Assembly (NCBI GenBank): GCA_902728285.1
Contig: CACVBU010000572.1
Span: 1 to 64,000, forward strand
Reading direction: 5' to 3'
DNA from: Clytia hemisphaerica
Lineage: Eukaryota > Cnidaria > Hydrozoa > Leptothecata > Clytiidae
DNA length: 64,000 nt
Shown here: piece by piece, positions 1 through 10,579 of the stretch
How positions within the stretch are numbered: position 1 is the stretch's first letter
Layout: every line of letters begins with the position of its first letter
Made by a program: the position numbers and the translations under genes
The notes under the pieces: generated by a model
What the model saw: the letters and a program-made list of their open reading frames with translations, nothing else
Told to the model about the DNA's origin: nothing
The model's database searches: none

Positions 1-497
1 AAATATTTGAAAACGATTGTGGTAAAGTCGACATGATATAAACATTGAAGTTTTGTAGAAACGCTCTCGAGTTTTGGAATCGAGATTAATTTTTTTTAAA
101 TGTTAAAGCAATTTTGGTAAAGTCGACATGAGATGAATGCCTATTGCTATGGATAAATATTTCGTTGGGGAGCAATATTGTGGCAAAATTGACCCAAGTC
201 AAAATAGCAGTTTCGTCGACATTTTTTAGTTAGTTTGAACAGGGTTATAGATTCTTTACAAATTTACAAAATAAACTTTTTAATGGGAAAATAAACCAGC
301 TGCGCTGGAAGGTCAGCCCAAATTGATTAATAGGCTTAGAAAGATAAAGATATTGCAGAAAGTCGATCAATAGGCAAGACCAGATTTTTAAAGGCAAAAA
401 GGCAAGTGAAATATTGCTCCTCAAGTTACCAATTGACGGCAGCTAATCAACAACGAATTGATACTCAGGATTTATGAAACACTGGGTTAACTATTGT

Positions 498-627
498 GAG
501 TTGTTGTAAAGCCGGATACCATCGCCCGTACCATCGTCTAATTCTGTCAGTCATTTTAAGAGATTTTAAAATGACTGATGGAATTAGACGACCGTATCCT
601 GTCTGTCCAGTATTATAACAACTCGAC
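498..627. repeat. imperfect inverted repeat (hairpin, MITE-like)
   Basis: Left arm 498-560 and right arm 564-627 are imperfect reverse complements. The matching blocks include GAGTTGTT and CGTCTAATTC, followed by CAGTCATTTTA at the centre. The loop is only a few bases. No coding potential is seen. It is probably a small foldback element; target-site duplications were not identified. Confidence 0.6.
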
Positions 628-934
628 TATGGGAATCAATCGATATTGAATCATTTATTGATTACCCTTGTTACGTATCCAGATGATTGATCAATTGCAA
701 TTCCATTGTGGAAATCGAACATCTACCACCATTTGGGGTAACTTACCTGTCCAACATGCAATGCATAAACGGACCACCATATTCGGTGTTTCTAATCCGC
801 GGATACAGCCATAACCAGCCATAATCACCCATACCNATCTGGCTGGAAGAGATACAGACACGCCTTTGCTCGGGCGAAACAAGGAAAGTCCAAAAATGGC
901 CTCAACTCTGTCCCACCGCTTGCGGTCTGAAATC

Positions 935-1500
935 TAGCCTGGGAAACCAAGCTCATAATTTTAGAAAAAACAAAAAATACCTCACCTCACAAAGTTCTAA
1001 AATTATAGAGCTTGGTGCAGGTAGATTAGTCTGACACAGAATGTTATAAACAGTCTGTGTGTGAACCCTTGTTGACAGACTTTCTGAACTTTGGAAACCC
1101 AGGCAAACACACATAATTACCTTACCATAAAAACTCTTTCACAAGCTCTAAAAGACTTTCAAAACTACTAAAAACTACATCTAAACATCAGCCACATGTA
1201 TTTAGACTTCCAGCCAACAGCCATTCTGTTTCGAAATGAATCTATGTTTTCATTTTCATTTGTTTTCCTTTTTTCTGCAGAGTCAGCTTTTTCCATAAAT
1301 TATGCGCGCGCATCAAAATTATCAAAATGCGCGCGAAAATACTGCTAGATAATACGCCGAAAGCTGGCCAATCAGGCCGAACCTGCATTGCAGGGAAAAA
1401 TCTCCCTGCAGGCGAGTTACCTGCACCAAGCGTTAAACCAGCAGCAAAAATATCATAAACTAGACTGTGAAAAAAGTTTGACGCTTGGATTCCCAGGCTA
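935..1500. mobile_element. non-autonomous TIR element (hAT-like MITE) with target duplication
   Basis: The ends are inverted repeats beginning TAGCCTGGGA (935) and ending TCCCAGGCTA (1500), with homology continuing inward about 20 bp. The same 8-9 bp, TCTGAAATC, flanks both ends (926-934 and 1501-1509), as expected of a target-site duplication. Length is 566 bp with no transposase. An 8-9 bp duplication fits hAT or Mutator-like mobilisation; the superfamily is an inference. A shorter relative with the same terminal motif lies at 23643-23753. Confidence 0.72.
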
Positions 1501-2048
1501 TCTGAAATCGTGAAAAAAGTTTTTTTTATCTGAAAGATACATACAAATGATCAAAGAAAACCGCTGGGCCATAATTTATTTACCTATTGATGACGTCATA
1601 AATCAATAATCCATAATTTGACGGTTTTTTGTCGGAAGAGAAATTGGCACTTTAATGTCGAAATTCAACTCGGCCCAGCACTTTCCAAGTAGCCGATAAT
1701 GATAAAATTCTTGCGTAACTTAAAAAAAAAAATAATTTTCGGCTGTAAAAGCGGTGCGCGTCACGGTTTTTATGATTTGACGGATTTTTAAGCTTTTTGA
1801 CGTACTTTTTTCCGTTTATGTCGGATATTTTCTTAAATCGTCACGGAAACGGGAAATTAAACGCGTTTTTTCAACAAAATATGAATTCTCGGGCGCCGGC
1901 ATTTTTTCGAATTTTAGCTGACACTTCACAGTGGCGGACAAGATGGATCAAAATGGACGCAGATTTACTTGAATTCTTGATTTCCTTTTTTACAACTTTT
2001 TATATTTTTCTATGGTTTGGTGATTATGAAATAACTTTTTGAGCAAAT

Positions 2049-2369
2049 ATGAGCACCGTTGTTAAATGTCGCTTCACACAAGGATGTATTTTCCACGTCA
2101 ACAAGACAATCCACTCACACAATTTTGATGAAAAATATGATTTCTTTGTTGATCTCTTTCAATGTCCTGAAATTACAAAGAAAGCCTTCCGAAAGCAGTC
2201 CGCCAGATTCATAGAGTATGTGAAAAGAAACAAGCGTAACATTGATAAGGAAGAGATTTTGGAAGCATACTCTCCAGAAAAGTGGAACAGCCTATCAATT
2301 GTTGAAAAATCATTGCATTCCACTTTCCATCAGTGTAATACATGCGACCCTCCACAACCACCACCATTG
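2049..2369 (+). CDS. gene 1 (unknown function), first coding exon
   Basis: 107 codons from ATG 2049 to a GTAAGT donor at 2370, with an in-frame TGA just upstream of the ATG. The peptide has cysteine/histidine pairs near its start (KCRFTQGC, then HVNKTIH) and ends CNTCDPPQPPPL. The donor is phase 0 and joins the phase-0 exon at 4877, which continues the proline-rich run (APETPSPS). I do not recognise the family. The Cys/His spacing could bind zinc (inference). It may be a domesticated or resident transposon gene, since two related-looking transcription units overlap here. Confidence 0.55.
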
Positions 2370-4876
2370 GTAAGTAAATTGTTAAGCTTTTCTACAAAAC
2401 TATCGCAAATAAGAGTAACCCTTTGGATTTCACTTGATGACTCTGCTGAAGCACTAGAAGACATCCTCTGTTGTTAATCCGATATCTTATTAGGTTTTTT
2501 TTGTGTTGGAGACATTTTAATTCGGATCTAATAATGTTGAGATTCTGTTTGTTATTAATCTCTGCTGAACACACTCCAGACAGAGTTTATGGTCCAGCAT
2601 TAAAAAATGCGCGCAATATACTAAATTGGTCCATGTATTGGTCCCTATATGGCTAAACTTTTTTGAAAATTCAGTGTTTAGTGCATGACTACATGATTCT
2701 CGTGTTTCCTCAGATTGCTCCTCATATCACAGCAAGAGAAATTCTATGATTGGTTTGTTTCCCCGTTTTCCCCCGCATTTAATTCATTTGAACCGGTTGC
2801 TACTATACTCCATATACTGCCTACCTACAAAAAACTTTCTCTTCTTGCCAGCATAGGCCTTCTTCTGCTGGTTCAAGAACAAAGAGAGTTGTCTACACCT
2901 TCTACATGATGATTAAACTGCTGTCAGGCTGTAGCCAAACTATAGCCTAGGGAAGTACCACCTTCGGACAACAACTTTTGCTCCTTCACAATTTTTCTTT
3001 GCTTTTTGTGCTTTATAAAGAGTTGAATTGGATCATGATTTTTGTGTGATTGTCACAAAAAATGGTTAATGATGATGAAGTCTTCTTATTATTCCTTCCT
3101 GTTGAAAAAAAAAACAGCAGGATGGACACAATATTTGTCAACTTTCAGAACAAACTAACTGCAATTTTGCCGGTATATTTACATAAATTGTGGTGACAAG
3201 GCAAGTGACTGAATATGTCTGAATATTTGTGAATAAATCTGAAATAGAAACACTGACTGTCAGCATCAAAGAAGAATTGTTATGGTGGTTTGTTTCCAAG
3301 TTATCCAAGTAAGTTTAACTATAAAAATTTGAACGGAAATGGAAATTTTATAGCGGCCAATTTACAAATTTTGAAGCGCTGACAACCCGAACGTACATCA
3401 TGCTCACGGGATAATACCAACGAAGAACGTTAACTTCTGAAAAAGTTAGCTAATCCCATTGAATGTGGATGTAGACAATTGGAAATCACCTCATACACAG
3501 ACACTTTTATCGCAAACTTTGAAATTATCTTCCGCTTGCGATTGAAATGTGGAAAACTTTTGTCGTGAATTTGGAGATTTTCTTCAACATGCTATTAAAA
3601 CGTGGAAAACTTTTGTTGTGAACTGCTAACTTTTCCTTTGTATGCGTTCAAAATGGGGAAAACTTTTGTCGTGAACTATTAACTTTTCCCCCACATGCAT
3701 TTAAAATGGGGAAAACTTTTGTCGTGAATTATGAACTTTTTCTTCGCTTGCGTTTAGAATGTTGAATATTTTTGTTATGAATTTGGAGATTTCCCTTTGC
3801 ATGCGTTCAAAATGTGGAATACTTTTGCCATGAATTTGGAGATTTTCTTTAACGTGCTATTAAAACGTGGAAAACTTTTGTTGTGAACTATTAACTTTCC
3901 CTTCACGTGCATTTAAAATAGGGAAAACTTTTGTCGTGAATTATAAACTTTTTCTTCGCATGCATTTAAAATGTTGAATATTTTTGTTATGAATTTCGAG
4001 ATTTTCCTTTGCATGCGTTCAAAATGTGGAATACTTTTGCCATGAATTTGGAGATTTTCCTCAACAGGCTATTGAAACGTGGAAAACTTTAGTCGTTAAC
4101 TATTAACTTTTCCTTTGCATGCGTTTTAAATGGGGAAAACTTTTGTTGTGCTCTATTAACTTTTCCTTCACATGCATTTAAAATGTGGAAAACTTTTGTC
4201 TTGAATTATGAACTTTTCCTTCGCATGCTTTTGAAATGTGGAATATTTTTGTTATGAATTTGGAGTATTTTTCAGTAATTTTACACATGATAGTATGCAA
4301 AAATATTCATCTCTCGGAAATTTTGACATTTTCCTTGGTTTATTGTAAAACTTTCTACATTATGTAAAGTAAAGGTGTAAAGTGAAGCATGACGCTACAG
4401 ATCAAATCTGTGTTTTGACTGGACTCACCAACCTTTATGATTATAAGGGTACAGTCTGTTTATTTAATCAGGATTTTCATGTTCGTATCCATACCAATTC
4501 AGGGGGGTTGGTCCCCCCTTTTTTAGAAAATTGGGGTTTTCAAGTTGGTATTGATACCAATTTAGGGGGTGGTGGTGTCTACTACTTTCGAATCTCGAAA
4601 AGTCAGGTTTTTGGGCCCTGGGTTGGTATCCTGGACCCTGACCCCCCCTGACGAGGTAGGGCCAATTTTCCCAAGGGCCGATTATAAGGTCAATATTTTA
4701 AGGTAAACACATGCGCGCGCACATTCAACTGGATTTAGTTAGGCAAATCAAAGATGGCGGCAAATGGTCGCCTTGCATGCAAAAGAAAACTATTCTTACT
4801 CCGACACCCATTCCTTCTTCCTTTTTTTTTTGAAGTTAATATTAGTTTATTATGAAGTAATATCGTTTATTTTAAG
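2370..4876 (+). other. intron 1 of gene 1
   Basis: A 2.5-kb intron between a GTAAGT donor and a TTTTAAG acceptor. It contains the 53-bp tandem array (3529-4265) and a G/C-rich patch at 4500-4640 with short palindromes such as GGGGGGTTGGTCCCCCC. No convincing exon is seen inside. Confidence 0.5.
3529..4265. repeat. tandem array, ~53-bp unit, about 14 copies
   Basis: Successive units share the core GGAAAACTTTTGT followed by TGAA and a TTTTCC..GCATGC end, each about 53 bp. Variants recur in order (units with GGAATACTTTTGCCATG, units starting TATTAAAACGTGG), which indicates a higher-order repeat of about 4-5 units. Non-coding, inside the first intron of gene 1. Confidence 0.85.
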
Positions 4877-5221
4877 GCACCTGAAACACCATCTCCATCT
4901 ATTGCCACTTCTTCACAAACACCACAACAAGCTGATGCAGCCACCCCACCATTTATTCACACCACTCCAAATACAATCGCCATACCTCATATAATGACTA
5001 CTCCTCATTGTATAACAGTCAATATACCCCGACCAGAAAAACTTTTTCCTGGCATTGAAAAAGTTGCTGCCAAGGCTGTGTTACAAGAAGTGAACAACCA
5101 GTTTAAACCAATGTACGGCAAAAACTTCACTACTGTTTTGTGTAAACTAAGCGAAGCAAACGTCCAAAAGAAGGCAACGTCCTCCGAAAAAAAGAAAAAA
5201 ATAAGACAATACACAACTCGA
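4877..5221 (+). CDS. gene 1, second coding exon
   Basis: 115 codons, phase 0 at both ends, between acceptor TTTTAAG and donor GTAAGT (5222). The first third is a Pro/Thr/Ser/Gln-rich linker. The second part is a charged segment (PRPEKLFPGIEKVAAKAV then KKKKIRQYTTR) that looks helical and ends in a lysine cluster. No family is recognised. The following intron received a Penelope-like element. Confidence 0.55.
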
Positions 5222-5368
5222 GTAAGTATATTCCTATATTATTGCATTTGTAAAATGAAGTTGTCATATGTAGAATTAAGTATTTCTGCTTCTTCTCTGT
5301 CCGCCGCAACAATAATTCACTTGTTTTTTATTTCAGATTTTTTGCAGCTAAAAACAATAAATTAATTT

Positions 5369-6583
5369 GTGGAATCAATTTTTGAAAAATGTAATTTTAA
5401 TGTCCGCCTTCCACAAGACATTATGAAAGACCACCACATCGTTGAACGCATGACTACAAACGGTGAGAACAATTGTTTTATTACGCTTAAAGACCACAAA
5501 GGAAACTTTGCAAACAACCCAACAACGCGTTTGATCAACCCCGCGAAAAACGAGCTCGGTCGCATCAGCAAAATTATCCTTGAAAAGATCAACCAGAAAT
5601 TACGTGTAGCACTCAACCTTAACCAATGGAAAAGTACGGGAGAAGTAATCGACTGGTTCAAAAACATCAATGAAAAAGATAAATATACATTCATGATGTT
5701 TGACGTAAAAGACTTCTACCCTTCGATCAAAGAGAAACTGTTGAAAAAGGCAATGAAATTCGCCGAGAAACACGTACAAATCGACCAGAAGGACAAAGAG
5801 ATAATTCACCATGCCCGTAAATCGCTGTTGTTCAACAAAGGTGAAAGCTGGTTGAAAAAGGGAGACGAACTGTTCGACGTTACCATGGGCGCGTACGACG
5901 GGGCCGAAATTTGTGAACTTGTCGGTTGCTTTATCCTAGCCAACCTACCAGTAAGATACAAAAGGAGTGACATCGGACTTTACCGTGACGATGGACTGGG
6001 TGTACAAAAAAACAAAAACGGGCAGCAAGGCGAGAAAATCAAGAAAGACTTCCAAAAAGTATTTCAAAAATATGATCTCGAAATAGTCATCCAATGCAAC
6101 ATGAAAACGGTAGACTATCTGGATGTAACGCTTGATTTAAACAGCGGCTGCTACCGACCGTACCACAAACCAAACAACGAGCTGAGTTACGAACATGTAC
6201 ACTCAAATCATCCACCAGTCATCCTCAAACAGATTCCACTGTCTATCCAGAACAGGCTATCAAATTTATCTTCAAACGAAGATATATTCAACGCAACCGT
6301 CCCGTATTATGAAGACGCCCTGAAACGATCCGGGCACAACCATAAATTCGAGTACACGCCTAAACAAAACAACAATTGTCGACGTAAAAACAGAAAAAGA
6401 AACATCATATGGTTCAATCCACCGTTCAATAACAACGTTTCAACAGATATCGGTCGACAATTCCTGAATCTTGTCAAAAAGCACTTCCCCAGAGGTCACA
6501 AATTCAATAGAATCTTTAACAAGAACAGTATAAAGGTCAGCTACAGTTATGAAATATATGAAATCGATAATCAACATGCATAA
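5369..6583 (+). pseudogene. Penelope-like reverse transcriptase (truncated)
   Basis: 404 codons open from 5369, where GTG is merely the first available codon; an in-frame TAA lies just upstream. RT motifs in order: ITLKDHKGNF and TRLINPAKNE near residues 38-60; FDVKDFYPSIKE near 110-121, which holds the first catalytic Asp; MGAYDGAEICELVG near 174; YRDDGLG near 207, the catalytic pair; then YLDVTLDLN, YHKPNNE and the HVHSNHPP..LKQIP thumb region. The frame runs into a stop at 6583, while the homologous protein continues in another frame from about 6550. A frameshift therefore separates RT from endonuclease, and this copy is dead or needs frameshifting. Confidence 0.9.
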
Positions 6584-7082
6584 CAAACAAGTTTTGTCTA
6601 CCAACGAAAACACAAACGAAAACCAGACCTGTAACTGTACACAGAGACAGCTATGTCCCATGCAGCAGAACTGCCTGGTAAAAAGTATCGTTTACGAAGC
6701 AACAGTCACCAGCGATTTACTAAACTACGGAGAGAGGAAATACATTGGACTTTGTGAAAGTACGTTTAAAAAAAGATTCACCAGCCACAAGTCAAACTTC
6801 AACCTAGAAAGATACCGCAACAACACAGCTTTATCCGCTGAAGTATGGCGTATCAAAGACCTAAACGGCGAACCAACCGTATCCTGGCGAACCATTCGCA
6901 AATCCAAAGCATTTACTCCAGATACCAAACAATGCAATTTGTGTCTTGCCGAGAAATTCGAGATCTCGAACTATCCTGGCAAGAACTTACTGAATAAGAG
7001 ATCAGAAATTATTGCCAAATGTAGACACAGACGAAAATTTCAGCTTGATATCTTTGAACCACCTGATGACGTTCAAATGTGA
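6549..7082 (+). pseudogene. GIY-YIG endonuclease domain of the Penelope-like element
   Basis: 177 codons. IVYEAT and ERKYIGLCES form the GIY-YIG-like pair, followed by FKKRFTSHKSNF with the conserved Arg and His, and by the late Glu/Asn region (AEVW.., LCLAEKFEI). A cysteine cluster (CNCTQRQLCPMQQNC) precedes it, as in many Penelope-like proteins, where it acts as a linker. The domain nicks target DNA for priming. It is the C-terminal continuation of the RT frame, now out of register with it. Confidence 0.88.
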
Positions 7083-7139
7083 CGTCATAAATATTTTTTG
7101 AAGACAACATATTGTATTTTATTTTCTAACGTTATCACA

Positions 7140-7187
7140 TTTCACTGAAGATTGGTGCCTGTGCACCATGAAACTCTGAGTTTGAAA
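7140..7187 (+). ncRNA. hammerhead ribozyme motif at the 3' end of the Penelope-like element
   Basis: Stem I TTTCA (7140-7144) pairs with TGAAA (7183-7187). The core CTGAAGA (7145-7151) is followed by stem II TGGTGC/GCACCA with loop CTGT, then GAA (7070-series position 7170-7172) and stem III ACT/AGT with loop CTG. The unpaired residue before the cleavage site is T7182. This gives the CUGANGA and GAAA core of a hammerhead in type I order. Weak point: the first stem II position is a U-U mismatch. Hammerheads are known in Penelope-like elements, which supports the call. Confidence 0.72.
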
Positions 7188-7281
7188 CAAAGATATTGTG
7201 TCAACTCTTTGTTATTATAATTTTAATGTCCAATATTATTTTAGGTAAAAAAGTCAATCCAAAACCAATGGAAGGGAAGAG

Positions 7282-7389
7282 ACACTGATGCAACATTTGG
7301 TTCATGAATGTCTAAGGGAAAGTATCAGAAACAGAGAGGTGCATTGTACATTGAGACAGTCAAGGTCGCAACGGAAAGAACTAATAAAA
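7282..7389 (+). CDS. possible gene 1 exon, 5' edge uncertain
   Basis: Open frame with MQHLVHECLRES and RSRSQRKELIK, ending at AAA 7389 before GTATCC, phase 0, matching the phase-0 acceptor of the last gene 1 exon. The best-looking acceptor (TTTTAG, exon from 7245) puts the start in a frame that stops at TGA 7306, so a one-base shift or a weak acceptor must be assumed. This may be damage in a dead copy. Low confidence. Confidence 0.3.
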
Positions 7390-7484
7390 GTATCCTTGCG
7401 CTTATATTATTTTCCCATGATTTTATTTTATTTGGGATTTATAGCAGATAACAATTCATTTTCATTCATTTTCATTTGAAAAAG

Positions 7485-7613
7485 TGACGTCACAATGTAT
7501 TTTCCTAATGACGGGCAACTCTGGGTAGTGTAGCCTCGTCGTCATGCGAAAAGAACCAATGTCATTGCGCAAAAAGCAGTGTAGCAAGCTTTCTTTTTAC
7601 AAATTTAGGAAAG
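7485..7613 (+). promoter_or_regulatory. candidate promoter region of gene 2
   Basis: The 130 bp before ATG 7614 open with a CRE octamer TGACGTCA (7485-7492) and lie within an otherwise non-coding stretch. No TATA box stands out. Promoter function is inferred only from position and the CRE; another reading is that it is an intron of an upstream exon, since TTTAG occurs at 7604-7608. Confidence 0.3.
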
Positions 7614-10579
7614 ATGGCAGAACTTGAAGGTACAGTCAAAAAGAAAAGACACTCTCCACATCATGATTTGTTAGATTTTGATAAAAACGGATTGCTAGCT
7701 GAAGTTAAACTACGAGGTATCTGATCAATTTTATTTGCAAACGTTTTGATAAAATATTTTGAATTGGCTTAATGAGTTCTTCCTTTTTGGACCTACCCGT
7801 CAGGGGTGTTAGCTGCTAATAGTTCTGAATAATTTTTAAAATTACATTCCAAAGGTTTCTTTTGCTTTGCTAAGAAGAGTGGATTGCTAACTCCCATAGG
7901 TGAAGAATAGTAGTGGACCATGATTTTTTTTGTTTATCTCATCACCGTCTATCAGGGGCTGATGAAAAGGTTACCAAAGGAAATCGAGGAGCTTTTGTAC
8001 ACAATGAAAGAAATTGGTCGACTGTCCTACCTTCCTTCACTCCGACGCTCACCGAAAACAGTCCTCCACCTCTTCAATGTTACTTACATTCACTTTTTGC
8101 GGTGGGTCCAAATTTTCGGAGATAACCCAAAGCTGAAAAAGATTTACGGCACATACTTTCATGCAATAACAATCCATCTTCCGGAGCATGCCAGAATCAT
8201 CGCTCCATCGTCCTTGTACACAGAATCTGGGGAGAGAATCTTTGGACAAACGCGGGGAATCGTTAGAGACACATCTCGAAGAACACAGCAATCCGTCAGA
8301 GACACAGGAATTGTTCGGTAACTTCAACCTTCAAATTAATCTTTTATAAAACTATTAATTATCATTTGCAATACCGAAAAAAAACCCATTATGTATTAAC
8401 AAAGCTTAGCAACCCCCAAAAACTACAAAAAGCTATATGTTTATTCGAATTTCAGGGGTGACACTAGAATTTCTGCACTCAAATGGCACTCAAATGGTTT
8501 AACTACTATTACTCCATTTATTCTAGATATCAAGCTGAAAAGAGATTTAAGAAAATCTATTGTCACGATAGTAGCATGGTTGAATCGAAAATTTCAAAGT
8601 TTAATGTAGCATTACGTAAGCATAGAACTAATCAGTATTTTTCTGTTTTTTCATTTAACGGATAAAAGGCAATTGAGTTATTCGACCAAACTTTTGCTTG
8701 CTGGAAAGGCAGAATTCATGCATTTATATCTCAATAATTCCCGTTCCTCCCGCCTACACACGGAAAAGTTGCAACACTTAGACAACATTAAAAAATGAAT
8801 ATGAAGGGTTAAACACCTAGGTATTTAAATTTATTTTTTAGCGAAAAACCCAAACACTCGAATCCATATATCAGAGGATGGTTTAGAGTATCACCTGAGA
8901 AGACTGGCTGATTACATGTTGCCAGGTGAAAATGTCTGGTGGAAAAGAGGAGGAGATTGGATAGAATTCTTTGATGGTGACGATGAGCCTGATTTCCGAG
9001 TTGAAGGTCCTGAAATTATGTCATTCGAAACTCACAATTTGTTAACTTCGAAAGCAATTGTTGAAACGCGTTGGAAAGAATGTTTGGATAGGAATGTCAT
9101 TAAAGGTTTACTCGAAATTGAATTAGGTAACAATTTCACTTTTTGAGCTTAGTTTTGTTTTTGCATACTCTCGAATGCATAATAGACACGGGGGCTAAGC
9201 AGGAGAAGGAGGCTAGTACAGAAAGAAGAATTAAGACAAAAGAAGGAAATTTCAAAAATATTTTTCTAAAAATTTATAAGCGAGGGGGAGGGTACGTTTA
9301 CTTAAACTAAAACAATACTGTAACTAAATACTAAAACAATAAACCCATAGCAATAAACTGTAAAAGACCTTTCTTAAATTATTTTTCAGATAATAATGGA
9401 GAACCACAAGAGATTTCTGATGAAAGCCCTATTTCTGATATCGAGCCTGTTAAAGGTATGCTTAGTTTCACAAATAATCTTAATCGTAAATATACTATCA
9501 AAAGCACACAATTTTCACCTACATAGTGTTCAAAATTGAATGGTTTTTTTAAACTTATATTATTTATATTATGGTGAATACACGCTTTTTTATAAGAGCA
9601 ATTTTATAAGAACACGAGACTGAAATTTGGCCAAAACCTAAGAACAAATTAAGAACAATCTGAGCCTCAGATTTCAGAAATCAACAGATTTTAAACCCAT
9701 TTTAAAGTTCTTAAGTAAAGAAACTAAGCGTATTATTTTCTTTTGATTTCAGATAACGATACAGAACAACATCACGTTTCTGAGCCGAGAAACGACGACA
9801 TTGAACCTGAAGGTACCCAAGCATTATCCGATTGTTTTTTTATAAGAAAATCTTTTGAATCTACCTTATAACGAAAGAAAGAAGATTTTAGCCACCTAAA
9901 GTCATTTTACATTTCACATAATAAAAACGGTAGTAGTTGAATGTGGAATCTCTAGAATTTCAATGAAAAACCTTTATAATGAGTAAAGAAAATTGATTTA
10001 CATCCCTGTTTCACATTTTAGACGATGACGATGAAGTGGATTTGTAGCTAGAGGAAACTCATCAACCTGATACTTTCCAAGGAGGTATAATCTTTTCACA
10101 CTTAAAACACTAACTGCATCAAACTTGGATCACGTCTTTAAGTTTTCCATTGCTTTTCCTCAATAAGGGGTCTACTATCTAGCAGCTGAATGTAAGGGTG
10201 ATGAAGAAACAGGTACTTTTACACATACTAAAAGTTCTAGGGTCAAAGATCACATCCTTAAAAGTTTTATTATCATTAATTAGCTTCAGGAACTAAAGAA
10301 GAACCTGATTTATCGTATTTGTTGAAATCGTCCACTGCCAAAACCCTCTACCATATCTTTGGCATGGCTGAACAGGTGAAAGAATTCGACAAGTGCCATA
10401 ACCTGTTCAAAAGCTCTCATTTAACATCTTACGGAGACAAATGTGCGAATATCAAGTCGATTTTGTGTGGTAAAATCAAATCGGTTTTGGAAGAGAGCGA
10501 GAAATTATTCAAGCAATGGGAGAAGGATTTTTATAAAAGCAACGAAAGGGAGCCAAGATCCATTCTCAAAACTTTTTAA
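7614..10579 (+). CDS. gene 2: seven-exon gene of unknown function
   Basis: Exons 7614-7716, 8842-9126, 9390-9455, 9753-9812, 10022-10084, 10168-10212 and 10284-10579. Every internal junction is phase 1, with GT donors and AG acceptors, giving 305 codons plus TAA. The first part has HSPHHDLLDFDKNGLLAEV and a tryptophan/acid-rich block (ENVWWKRGGDWIEFFDGDD). The middle consists of short acidic exons ending in DIEPVK or DIEPE. The last exon is helical and basic (ILCGKIKSVLEES). One in-frame TAG lies at 10046-10048 in exon 5, so this copy is either truncated there or mutated. I do not recognise the family. Its first intron contains the terminal exon of gene 1. Confidence 0.6.
7956..8321 (+). CDS. 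gene 1, terminal coding exon
   Basis: 121 codons plus TAA (8319-8321), starting after ATCAG (acceptor at 7954-7955), phase 0. Sequence includes LPKEIEELLYTMKEIG, a histidine-bearing segment YFHAITIHLPEHARI, and SSLYTESGERIFGQTRGI followed by TSRR. The pattern H..T.H.P...R then a Ser/Thr-Glu-x-x-Glu-Arg helix resembles C-terminal parts of uncharacterised, multi-copy invertebrate proteins that look transposase-derived. That resemblance is from memory and is not proof. It lies inside intron 1 of gene 2. Confidence 0.5.
   Translation, partial: GLMKRLPKEIEELLYTMKEIGRLSYLPSLRRSPKTVLHLFNVTYIHFLRWVQIFGDNPKLKKIYGTYFHAITIHLPEHARIIAPSSLYTESGERIFGQTRGIVRDTSRRTQQSVRDTGIVR
8322..8841. other. non-coding stretch between gene 1 end and gene 2 exon 2
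   Basis: A+T-rich DNA ending in the polypyrimidine tract and TTTTTTAG acceptor (8840-8841) of gene 2 exon 2. No other feature recognised. Confidence 0.5.

Larger units (their letters stand above)
5300..7200 (+). mobile_element. Penelope-like element, 5'-truncated
   Basis: RT frame (5369-6583) followed by a GIY-YIG endonuclease frame (6549-7082) and a hammerhead motif (7140-7187), the order known for endonuclease-bearing Penelope-like elements. The N-terminal part normally found before the RT core is missing, so the copy is truncated at its 5' side. It sits between gene 1 exons ending 5221 and resuming near 7245. The exact insertion edges are not resolved; I saw no clear target duplication. 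Confidence 0.88.

Noticed and set aside
1797-2042. 81-codon plus frame just before gene 1
   Set aside because: Low-complexity Phe-rich translation of A+T-rich DNA, no splice or family support; more likely 5' leader.
4382-4651. 89-codon plus frame in gene 1 intron
   Set aside because: Covers G-rich direct and inverted repeats; no protein character and no matching splice phase.
7614-8321. Direct splice from exon 7614-7716 to exon 7956-8321
   Set aside because: The phases give a different, motif-poor frame of the second exon; the good frame requires phase 0, while 7716 is phase 1 and fits 8842.
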